Source: Diphasiastrum complanatum (Eukaryota > Streptophyta > Lycopodiopsida > Lycopodiales > Lycopodiaceae). From it: a stretch of 64,000 bases of DNA. Below the pieces are notes generated by a model. The model had not been told where the DNA came from, searched no databases, and worked only from the letters and a program-made list of their open reading frames with translations. Numbering within the stretch: position 1 is the first letter of the stretch; each line of letters opens with the position of its first letter. Below, one piece after another: positions 1 through 11,900 of this stretch. The stretch lies in assembly GCA_029204225.1 (NCBI GenBank), contig CM055100.1:50630606-50694605 (forward strand). Reading direction: 5' to 3'. Both the position numbers and the translations under genes were made by a program.

Positions 1-82
1 CAAGTGCACACTCCAGTAAGGTCAATCCCAAGCTCCATATGTCACTATCATATCCATAAGCGCCACCACTGATTCGCTCTGG
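1..82 (-). CDS. MKK exon 6, partial (kinase C-lobe)
   Basis: The acceptor ATACAG|CC is at 84-83. The exon encodes [20 protein letters not shown] and then TLLECAL (27 codons plus one base), including the APE-equivalent PER and the DIWSLG motif of subdomain IX. It continues past the left edge of the window. It joins exon 5 in phase 0 (MS|PERI). Confidence 0.93.
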
Positions 83-1167
83 CTGTATATTACAAAAGGG
101 ACACTCAGCAAGGATTCTGATCACCCAAGATTGATAAAAATATCAGATGTGATCTAATAAATTTCACAAATGATGAAGATTATACCATTATAGAGACTTA
201 ATAACCTACAGTTCTATATTTAAACCTTTTATCAATGGACATTTACTACTCTCACTTCACCTCTTTTGTATCAACTTGCTAAGGCATTGCTTGATCAATA
301 GGTGGTGATATATTACATCACTGTTCTCATATATCACATGAATTTGATTCTCAAGAGCTTAACTAGTACTCTATGCATATGGACACACACTATCTATTCA
401 AACAAATCAGCTCAGCATATACTGCAAAATGCCATCTCCAAAGTCCATCGTTTTCTCATTTCCCTAGTTAAATACTCGTTTAACAGTTAAGTAGTCCACT
501 TATAGCGTCTATGCAATGACTAATGCTCAAATCACAAGTGTGCAACATAAATCATTTATGTACCATGCCCTAAAGGCTTCTTTGGTAAGAGAGATTGCTT
601 AACATTGAGATAAAAATTTTAAGTATTTTCTGTATATTCTAGTCAGAGGCTCAGAGCTTGCTGCATTGCATGCTATTTCGATCAGTAGGTCCTACATAGC
701 ACACTAACTTCAACGAGATGTATACCAATGACTGATTATTCCAATTAACTGTTTGCATATCACAAGATAGACATATCGTCAAGGTCTAACAGTTGTTCCT
801 GCATTTCCAACAGGAGGATACATTGATAAGGGTTGCATATGACTTGCTTTGATACTTAGGTATTCCTAGGAATCAGAGGCATGAAAACATACATAAATCT
901 TCTATCTACACACTATTCACCATTATGAAGGCCAATTATGGTCTTTAATGCTTCATTGAGATCAAGATTTACGATTGTGTAATAACAACTACTCTAGTTA
1001 TATCACCGTAACGGAACCTACGTAGGGCAGACATTTTTATCTTATCTTTGGGGCCCATAAATAGCTCAAGTAATTGGCAAAAGTCTTTAATCATGTCATT
1101 AATAAATGATGGTTCCGATACAAAAATGCATTTCTGGTCGCATTACTAGAAATGCTATTCAACTCTG

Positions 1168-1203
<36 letters not shown>

Positions 1204-1491
1204 ACTAGCGAAGTGTGCCCGTTGATGACGGGCAGCCGATGGTGTGTGTGTGTGCACGGGGGGCGTGCGGTGTAGAGAGAGAGAGAGAGGGGGGGAGAGA
1301 GATGTCCCCTCCCTTGCACGCCTCCCTGCACCCTCCCCACACCCTCGCCCTTGCGTCCTCCCCGCATGCGCACCCTTTGCCCTCCTTGTGCCCCCTCCTC
1401 ATGCCCGCCCTACACCCTCCCGGCGTGCCCTCCCTTTACCCTCCTTGTGCCCTTGCTACGCCCTCCCGGCGCGGCCTCCCCCCGCGCCCTC

Positions 1492-1529
<38 letters not shown>

Positions 1530-4500
1530 GTGTGCCATATGGGAGGAGTGGGAGTGACATAAGGAAAGAAAGAGAGGAGAGTGGTGAGCAGGCCTGCATT
1601 TTGAAACCTTCCCAGCCCTTCACACCCGATTTTCCATTCATAGAAATGCAATTTTATTTTAACCTTTCCCATGGAAAGTATGTTAATCTAAAAATTCTTT
1701 AGAGTGCCCTTCAAATATAGTGAAATCTTTGAAAATGAATAACACCTTTCACCATGAAAGTATATACTTACTCTTTTGTTTAACACCTTTCACCATGAAA
1801 GTTTTGGGGGGCCCTACCAAATGGACGCATACTATGTCATGCATCCTACTCCATGCACAAAAAATTACATTCAACATTTTTGAACTAAAAGATGTCCATG
1901 TGGGAGGTTGCACCCATGCCACCATGGGTGCATCCTCCTACCCCATGCATAGGCACAAATGTCACACACAAATAAAACCATGACAAAATGATCCTCAAAC
2001 ATATTTAGTTTTTAGCTTTATTTAGCTTTTTCCCTGTGAGTGTGTGTGAGGTCTTATGCCAACAAAGCGAGACATTTTTGCCGGCACACACACAAGGTCA
2101 CACAAATAGTTTTATACTATATAGATATATATCATAGTTGCCCGGAAACACTGTAAAAAAAAAACAGAATATAAAAAAAAAATTTGTCGCGGCTAGAAAC
2201 GCACCAGCCGTGGAGGAGGAATTTGGAGCTTTTGTGGGCACCTGGAGGCGGATCATTGTGAGTGAATAGTCCGCGTCCATCTACTCAATGATTTGGAGGT
2301 GGTGCGGACGGTTAGAGGAAGATTTGAGCTATGTGGTGAGCGAAATCAACCAATAGAGTTTTTTGGTAAGTGTAGGCCTAGTTTTTTGGAAGTGATCACA
2401 TTGAGATGTACGCAACAAAATCGAACGATGCCCACGATAACTCCTACAGTGTCAGTTTCAACCATTACGACAAGTGATGTTTGGGCCTAGACTGCATTTC
2501 TACATGGCTACGAAGAGATTGGGGTGGAGCACATGGTTCAGGTTGTCACAGACAATGCCACGAACTGTAAGCAGATAGGAGAGATTCTGATGAGGGATCA
2601 CCCCACCATTGTGTGGCCACCATGTGCCGCACACTACATAGACCTCCTCATCCATGACCTGTGTGCACTTCCATAGATCAGACATGTATAATTTTTTTCC
2701 ATTTGCTTTATTATCTTCCTTGATGCTTGTTCTATGCTACTTAACCCATCTCAGCGGTTATCTAAACTTTCTATTGTGTTGCAGATCACTTCTCAGGCCA
2801 TGCACATGGTCAGTTTCATCACCAGGAAGAAGCGCAGGCTGGCCCTATTTCACACCTTCTCGCCACTGGACCTGAAGAAGCCAGCACTCACACGCTTTTC
2901 TTACTACTTCTTGGTTCTAGAGCGACTGCTGGCAGTAAAGGACTCCTTCTGGCGGATGGTTTCTAGTGAGGCCTTCTTGAACTTCAGAGGCATCAACACA
3001 TTTCCAGCCCACTATGTTTGGAGATGAGTTCTGGACACGGGTAGAGGAGCTTCTAGGAGTCCTTCGACTCATTTTCTATGTGCTGCGCCTAGCAGACCGT
3101 GAAGGGTGCACTCTCGGTCTCATTTACGAGTTCACGGACCACATCGGCGAGGCGATTCAGACGTCGGCCTTGGAAGAGGACAAGTATGACTCTTCAGTGT
3201 CTTGTTTGTTATTTCTTACTCAAGTTTGTTGCGTTTCTTTTATGCTACAGCGCACCAATGATTGTAATGTGTCTATCACAAGAGGGACGAGATCTTGCAG
3301 ATTTAGGAGGCTAGATGGGACTACTTCCACCGACCCATCCATGTCGTAGCCCACATGTCACACCCATTGTGGCGCTCTACCATAGATTTGGATGATCGAG
3401 AGCTGCACAGAAGATGGGTGGAGTACACTTAGCATGTATGGCCCGGACTCTAAAACTCTTTAGGTTAAAATCTATATGGTTGTATGACTTAGTTAGAAAA
3501 TGACTACCCTAAGTAACACAAATGGGCTTTGTACACTATGTAAGAATTTTGACCTAGTTTGTTATGGTGAGCAAACATTTTACGTATATTTTACAAGATA
3601 CTAGATGCCCAAACTATTTTTGTGGAACTCCTTAAAACACTCTTTAGAATTATGCAGACCTTACAGGGTGAAAAGAGAAAGGTAAAAACTTGTGACGTAC
3701 TGACATATATGCGCATGTTCCAACAAATGTATCTCGCTGCCCAATTGAAGTTGATAAAACAGCACTGACTCCAAAGTCAGCTATCTTGACTTCTCCTTTG
3801 CGATTCACCAGCAAATTTGATGGCTTGATATCGCGGTGAATAACATGCCGTTGGTGCTGCAAATATATCAAACCTTGCAGCACCTTTCCATTTATTCAAG
3901 TTATATGAGAACATAGCTCAAAGGCCATAATATAAAAAAAGAAATTGGTTCCATAACAAACACGAATGACGGATCTCTCACCTGTTTACAGATAACCGCC
4001 AAATAGGGTTCAGGGATTACTTTGACATGCTTAATCACATCTTGAAGTGAACCTCCATCCATGTATTCCAACACTATTGAGATTACACCTTTCTTATAAA
4101 AAGCATCGTAACAAACAACAACGTGAGGGCATTGAGAAGATCGGTTGATTTTTAATTCTTGCACAATTTGCCTCCGAACAAGCTCTTCAATATTTATTTG
4201 AATGTTCTGGCATGAGTCCATCCAATGTGGTTAGAAAAACAATCATTCTTGAAGTGGTCTTCATGTTTAAAACATGCTAAATGTAATTCCATGCATGTAC
4301 GGCCTTGATATTCTTCATTAACAATGTGATCGCTTGCAAATAGCATTTCACCGAAGCCACATTCAGGGAGAAAATCAGTTGCCTTGTTGAAAGGCTAATA
4401 TTCATTTACAAATAGTCAGTGTCATTTCTGCCTAGTCTAAATTATCAAGACCTATGCTAAATTCTCTAGCAAGTTGAAGCTGAAATTTGTTTGTAAAATG

Positions 4501-5932
4501 CTCCACAGCAAAAGATAATTTGAACATTGAGTTCTTGTGCCTCTTCCAATCAGCAAGTTATTTGCAATACTGATGGACTAAATCTTGAAGTAACAGAATA
4601 TTCCCAAATGCATGAATAGCAGTGATGGACTAGAAGACCTGTGCAAGTAATTTGAAACAGGAAAAATGAATTTGTGGCCTGCAAGTAGCACAATTTAGTC
4701 TATGGAAATGAGCATGTAACACATGAAAATAAAAAAACAAACAAATTCTTAGAAGCATCTTATATGTAAGCTTAAGAGAGGTACTAAAGTTTAGAAAAGC
4801 TTTAAAAAGGTTTCTGTTTACAATTACTAGCAAGAGTTTCCGGGTGGGTATAGAGCTATGCCCAAAGAGGGAGGAAGTTTGTGGAGTGACATGGAGAGGA
4901 GCAATATAGAGAGGAGTTGTAAGGAAACTAATAACCCAATCTCCATAAGTTAACCGCACGCTCTCAAGCGACAAAAGCTCACACTTACCACCCAGCCATA
5001 GAGTCATTCCCTGACTCACCCTGTGCACCGCAGCCATTGACACCAAGTCAATCAAGACTCTGACGATAACCGATGTCCCATACCCCCGACCGTCAATCTT
5101 GTTTCCCTAGCATCATCCATGGGCTAGAAATACATCCTGGCAATACATGTGCTCAAGCCTCGTACCATCCACCAACTCTCAGGCAGATTGAATGAATAAT
5201 AAAGAGGACCTCCTACCTCTATATACAGAGTGACAAGTAGGTCCCACCTCAAGCACGGTCCACGCCTAGATCTATGGCACGAGGCAACAACAAATGTTCA
5301 CACGTGGGACTAAGGATGTTAACAACCCCAAACTAATGTTCCACATCTTACCAAGGTCGTCACCTCAAGTGTACCATTCTGATACATGATATTCTCTCCC
5401 CTTAAGAACTTCTTTCGGAGTTATCTGCACCAACTAGCCTAATCAAGCCTCCTATGATGATTGGCATTTCATACAACCGACTTTCACACTCAACTCTCAC
5501 TTCCATGACTAGAAATCCATGCTAGCTCACACGTGCTCATACCATCTACCCACTCCTTGGGCAGACTAAATGAATAACAATGGACTCTCACACTTCTAAA
5601 TACATAGTAGCAGGGATGAGGGTGCGGGCCGGATTGCCCGCGTCCACGTCCGGCGTCCGGACCCGGCCGCGTCCGGTTTTTTTTTTTTTTTAAATTTATA
5701 AAAAAAATAGATGCGTCCGGGGGTCCGGACCGGAAGCCATTTTTTTTTTAATATTTTTAAAAAAAAAAAAAAACCGGACGCATGTCCGCATCCACCATCC
5801 GCTTCCTTAGATACATACCATAGATGTCGCAGTACTAGGAACCGCAGTTCTCGGTATTGCGCCACCATATTGGTACCACGGCACCATACCGGTGCCGCAG
5901 TACCATAATTATATTAATATCTTTATTATTTA

Positions 5933-5982
<50 letters not shown>

Positions 5983-8900
5983 TAGGTCCCGCGGTACTGG
6001 GTACCGCGGATCCCGGTACCGCGGGACCATACTGGTACCACGGTACCATGATGGTACCGCGGTACCACAATATAATAATATATTTATTATTTAATATTTT
6101 TTTAAATTTTTTTACCTAAACCTACCTGCCCCCCTCGCATTTCCTCTGAAATTTTTTTGCGCCCTCTCCGCTCTGCCATCGCTGCTGGTTTTTCTTGCCT
6201 GCCTTTGATTCCTTGCGTCGCCCATCGCCCACGCAACGCCCTGCCTTGCATCTGATTTCCTTTGCCCTGCATTCGCCCATTTTCAGTGTCTCTCCAACAG
6301 TGAACCCTGCTGTTTTTTTTCCAGCAATCCATCCCTCATTTCATCTGCAATGGTGCAATCCGACCTTTCCGGTCTGTGGGACGAGGTAGACATTGTCAGG
6401 CGGGTTGCCGACAAGGCCAACAAGACCGGTCAGAAGATCGTGCGCTGCCGATACTGTCTCGTCGAGTTTGTTGCATCCCTCACTCGCCTTAAAGGCCATC
6501 TGCTCGGTGCACGCACCAAAAATGGTGCCACCTTGAATGCTGCCCCTTGTGGCAGCATGACCGTCCCCGACAGGCAGCGACTACTGGACACCTACGGGCC
6601 GCGGCTCGTGGCAGGGGAGAACACCATTTCGGAGGGCGTTCTCCGATTTTGCACCGCTCCTTATGTGACTAACCCAGAGTTGCTGCCTGCTTGGCTGGCA
6701 CGCACGAGGAGAGGGAGTGCATCCTCCTCCGGTCCCTTTGCCCCTCAGACAGTTCTGCCTCATGCACCCCCATCTGCTCAGATTCCGATGGATCCCGTCC
6801 CATCGCGTCCGACAATGGCCACTGCGGTTCCACCACCACCCACTGTTGCTCGCACTCCACCAGTCTACGACTTTCTCATGGACTCTCCGCCACCCGAGCA
6901 GGCCCAGGATGGTACTGGGCGGGCCTTCGAGGATGTGAAAGAGATCCCTTCTTCCTTCCCTTCCCATCCGGATGACCTCCTCAGCCAGCAGTTTTCGTAC
7001 CCCATGCCAGATGTTGCCCCTCCACCAGTGCACCCCACCTATGCTGCTGCACCCATCCCTGCCAGTGCATCCCACTCTCCCCATTCCACGTCTACAGCCG
7101 ATGCATCCACCAGCGCCCAGCCTGTCGCGTCATCGTCCATTCCCGTCACGGTTGGTGCACCGTGCTGGAGGTCCACCACCCGTCGTCCACCAGTGAGAGC
7201 CCTCGTGCAGCAGACCATTCGCGGCGCGCATCAGCAACACATGGACAGAGAGGCCACACAGGCCGTGGCCAGTCTGGTTTACGAGCTGAACCTGCCCTTT
7301 GCCATCACCGACTCTGAGCCCTTCAGAAGGGCCTTCCGCCTTGCACAGTCTGTCAGCCCTAGCTGGAGAGTCTCTAGTTCAGAGGTTGTCCGCACACACA
7401 TGCTGAGGGATAGGGTCGAGTCCTTGTCTAGAGAGATGGAGCCTCTGCGTCGGCACTGGGCCACTTACGGTTGCAGCATCATGTCCGATGGCTGGACTGA
7501 TGTCAGGAGGAGGCCAATCCTCAACATACTGGTCTCCAGCTGCATGGGCACACAGTTTTTGAGGGCAGTGGATTGCAGCAGGGGGGGGAGAGTCATATCT
7601 GCAGAGTTCATGTTTGATGTCATCAGGTCTTCCATCCTAGCCATAGGCCCACAGCATGTCGTCACGGTGGTGACGGACAATGCCACGAACTGCATTCAGA
7701 TGGGTGTACTGCTAGAGGCCGAGTTCCCTCATATTGTTCATACCCCCTGTGCAGCCCACGGCATAGACCTTCTCATGGGGGACATAGGTGCACTTCCCTG
7801 GGTTAGAGCCATTGTCCGTGAGGCCCTCTTCCTGGTGACTTTTGTCACCAGAAAGAGGCGTGTTCTTGCCATGTTCCGGGTGTTCAGCCATCTGGACCTC
7901 CGTAAGCCAGCCCCCACGCGCTTTGCATTCAACTTGGTGGTCATCGACCGTTTGATCAGGTGCAGGGCCCAGCTTCTACAGATGGTTGCCAGTGATCTTT
8001 GGGGTGCCAGTACATTTCCGCACACTGAGGATGGGGAGCACTTTTCTTCCACGGTGAGGGGAGACCAGTTCTGGAGGGATGCACAGACATTGTTAGGACT
8101 GCTTCGACCACTCTACATTGTGCTCCGCATGGCTGACAGCGAGGGGTCGACACTTGGACTGGTGTATGAGCTCATGGACCGGATTGGACAGTTCCTGCAG
8201 CTACCCATCTTGCAGCCAGAGAGGTAAGCGGTACAGTGTTGCAATTGACCTTTATCTTTTTAGTACTTGCTAGTTTGTTTTATTATCAGTGTTAAGCTTT
8301 TTCGTAATGCCCTAAACCACATGCCCCTCACCTGCAGGATGACAGAGCTGAAGTTCATATGGGAGACGCGGTGGAACTACTTCCACAGGAGTATCCACAG
8401 CGTTGCACACATGCTGCATCCCCTCTTCCTCTCTCCGACACAGATCGCAGACAGAGAGCTCGAGGCCGATTGGCTTCAGTACATTCACAGGGTGGGTCCA
8501 CACATAGGTTTGGATCCTATCAGGCTCATGGAGGAGCTCGCTGCATTTCGTTTCGGCATGGGCACATTCGGCCACCAGGCTGCCCAGGACCCAGAGAGGA
8601 GGCAGCTACCCATTACCTGGTGGACCATGTTCGGTAGCACATACCCATCTATACAGCGTCTTGCACTGCGTGTCCTTTCTCAGGTATGCATCTCATTTTA
8701 TCCTCCATTTTTTGTGTTTCGTTGAAGTTTCACCTCTGCCACAATGTGCTGAAGTATTTCAAAGCACGCACCACAGGACTGTGCTGCCTCCGTGTGTGAG
8801 CGTAATTGGAGCACATGGGCACTGATTCACACGAGGAGAAGGAACCGCTTGTCAGTGAGTCAGTTGGAGCGGTTGGTGTTCTGTAGCACCAACGCACGTC

Positions 8901-11900
8901 TCGCCAGGAGGCTTCCGACCATTACGAGCGCATTGCAGGTGATAAGCTAACCTTTCATAGCATGTTGGTTGACTCCTGGTATGTTGGTTTCATTTCTTGA
9001 TAGAGTTGTTTCTCTGACATGCCAATTTTAAACCTTGCAGACGAAGATATCCAATTTGGAGCGCCAGGTTGACTTGCCTACAGACAGCACCCATCCCATG
9101 CCTGTAGATGACCTGGGCACACAGTTGATGGCAGAGAGAGAGAGGGAGCTTGCCGAGATGAGAGAGAGAGAGCTTGGGCTTGAGCACAGAGAGCCCCCAT
9201 TGTATGAGGCAGATGAGCCAGTGTCAGAGGATGAGCATGATGAGGATGAGCCCATTCAGGTTGTGTTCGCCAGACCAGAGAGGGATGAGGCAGATTATAC
9301 AGGTGCAGGGCACACGCCACGGGCAGGGGTCACAGGTGCATCACGTGGCAGAGGTGGGACACATGGCACATGTTATACCGGCAGACAGGCAGGGCACACA
9401 GGGGGGGGTAGTGGCATACCTACCTATGTCGACATGATGGAGGAGGCTCTTGATAGAGGGCAGAGTGGTTTAGATGCCGGTCCCGCAGATGTTTGGATGC
9501 GTGCAACACAGAGTCATGGCCGTTACTACGACAGCACACCAGAGGAGGCACCTGATGACTTTCATTGCACAGATTGGGAGGCCATGCAGGGTCTACAGGG
9601 GGCACATGATGAGGCACAGGATGAGGCTTGGGTTGATTCAGGGGTTGGTGCACAGGATGATTCAGAGGTTGGTGCACAGGATGATTTAGAGGCTGGTGCA
9701 CAGGATGAGTCCCAGAGCCCAGAGCATTTGTATTCGGATGCCCAGCTGGCCGACTTGGTTGCCACATTGGATTCAGAGGCCCAGCAGATGCCGAGTGTCA
9801 GGGCGCCCCCATCATCTCTTGCCAGCATGCCACACACAGAGTCCCAGCCAGAGCAGCCGCATGAGGTGCCTACAGTTCCTCCAGCTCCTCAGAGGGTGTA
9901 TGTGCGTCGCACAGCTCCTCCAGTGCCACCGATGCCATTTAGGCCTGCAGCCCCTCCATCGCCGTCCACTTCTACAGCACCAGGTCTCCATGGCAGGCCA
10001 CCATCTGTGCCCAGGTTTTCTCTTGCAGCGCCCACATCCACAGTGGCTCCTCCAGTGGCAGCACCCACGTCACATCCTCCTCCTTTGGCAGCACCCAGGA
10101 TGTACCAGTACCGGCCAACACAGCGCCCCTTTCAGTACATATCGCCACTGTACTCGCCTCCTGCACAGCCAGTTCCTCCACCTGCAGCAGCCCCACGGGC
10201 ACACACTCCACGAGCTCATCCTCCTCGCTCAGTTGCACAGGGAGTTCCCTCTTTTGCTTCCCTATCCCAGCCGGCCTCAGCTTGGGCCCAGCCTAGCCAG
10301 CCAGGTGATTTGCATGGGGGTGACGAGGCATTGACAGCTCCTCTTGTCCGCAAGAGACCAGGCAGGCCCAAGGGTGCGCCGAACAAGAAAGGCAAGGCAC
10401 AGAAACTGCCAGGGAGGAGAGGACGACCACGCAGGGCTCTAGGTACATGTAGAGGTGCAGTATCACAGCCAGTTGGAGCAGGTGTTGTTGGTTTGGCCTG
10501 CTTGGGGGCTGATGCGGAGGCTGATTGGGAGGATGAGGATGACGAGTCTTCCCCCTCGGATACACAGCCCATGCCAGTTCCAGACAGGCAGAGATATCGG
10601 CTGCGAGAGTCAGCTCGGGGCCCTGAGTTGTCTCCAGAGCATTCGTCTGAGTCAGAGCCAGAGCATTGATTGTGGCTCTGTTGTTTTAGTTTCAGTAGTT
10701 TGTCTCTAGCAGACGGTCTACCATTGTACTCAGATGATTTTTCACATTATATACAGTGTTTGGCCTACATTATTTGCTGCACATTGTGCGTATGTCGCTC
10801 TGTACATGTGATGCTTTATTTTATGTTGAAGAATTCTATGTGCGTGTCTGAATCCTATTTTCATTTAATTTCGTTTGAAATGAATGCTAGCTTCACATAT
10901 ATACACCTACATCATGAGCACAGCAATCACCCCTACACCCCAAACGACATTTCATAAACACATGTAATACATCTGCATTTAAAAAAATTACAGACATTGC
11001 ATCTTACATGACCAGGCTCGCGTTGCACAAAAAACAACTATGTATATATTCAACCGTTGTATCAGGATAACATCACATATACTGTCATTTTTTTAAGCAG
11101 CCATCTAGTTATTTGCTGCACCATAAACTGCCGAAAACTACATAGCAACAGTCTGCCACATACGGGTGGACCTCATCTATTCTAAACATCCCTCACTGAT
11201 CCTCCACCGACTCCTCGCCCTCGTCTGGTGCATTGTTTTGTCGCTCTTGCTCTGCCTCCCGGTTAGCCCGAGCTGCCTCCTGGTTAGCCCGACGTCTGGC
11301 CGCCCTTTCCCTGACCATGATGAGCTGCCGTCGTGTGAAATTCATTCCGATCTGCTCATCCAGATCCAGCTCGACAGCGGGGATAGGATCCACAGCGGGG
11401 GCGGGTGGCTCCGGTTCTGGATTTCTCTGTCGAGTCTGTCGCAGCATCTCTCGGATATCTGCCTCTTGCTTCCGATGCCTCTCGTTGTGCCTTCGGATAT
11501 CTTCCTCAAGCTTTCTCCTGGCTTCACCCTCGGGCTTCGGTGGTATGCGCTCAGCCATCTCGATCGACCTTCTCCTCACAGCACCCTGATCCTTGAACAC
11601 CCTCTCACAGCACCCTGGCTCTCAAACAGCCTCTCACAGCCTGTCACCGGCTCTCGCTTGCTCTCTCACTGTCTATCACTAGCCCTCTCACAGCCTCTGA
11701 AAATGCCGACCACAATGGCATTGTGAGTGCCTATTTATCCCCACAGCCTGATCGGCCATGTGGATCCCCATCATCCCTCCATGTGCCTCCGTACCTGCCC
11801 CCATGTGATGCTCCCCCCTGTGTTGGTCTCCCATTGGGCCCATGGTCTGCTCACCCACAATGCCCATGTGCCTCTGTACTTGCCCCCATGTGATGCTACC

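Larger units (their letters stand above)
83..3700 (-). other. MKK intron 5 (3618 bp)
   Basis: GT-AG intron between exons 5 and 6. It contains a GT microsatellite and a C/T- and GA-rich block (1170-1526), a short direct repeat (a 21-bp unit, AACACCTTTCACCATGAAAG plus T, near 1740 and again near 1782), and a decayed hAT fragment (2133-3440). In 83-1160 I see only AT-rich unique-looking sequence. Confidence 0.85.

Noticed and set aside
1205-1702. Several open frames of 60-150 codons on both strands
   Set aside because: They are read through GT, GA and CT microsatellites and C-rich repeats. The products are simple repeats.
4630-5055. 141-codon minus-strand frame in MKK intron 3
   Set aside because: No domain, no splice links to MKK exons, and composition like the surrounding intron.
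5607-5810. Firm assignment of the 8-bp target duplication
   Set aside because: Only seven bases (ATACATA) match and the inverted ends do not reach that border cleanly, so the border is left open.
6581-7084. Minus-strand 167-codon frame opposite the hAT-1 transposase
   Set aside because: Shadow of the GC-rich transposase exon; the plus strand carries the recognised domains.
9696-10334. Plus-strand 212-codon frame within hAT-1 exon 4
   Set aside because: Alternative frame of the Pro/Ala-rich tail; the main frame joins exon 3 in phase and contains the AT-hooks.
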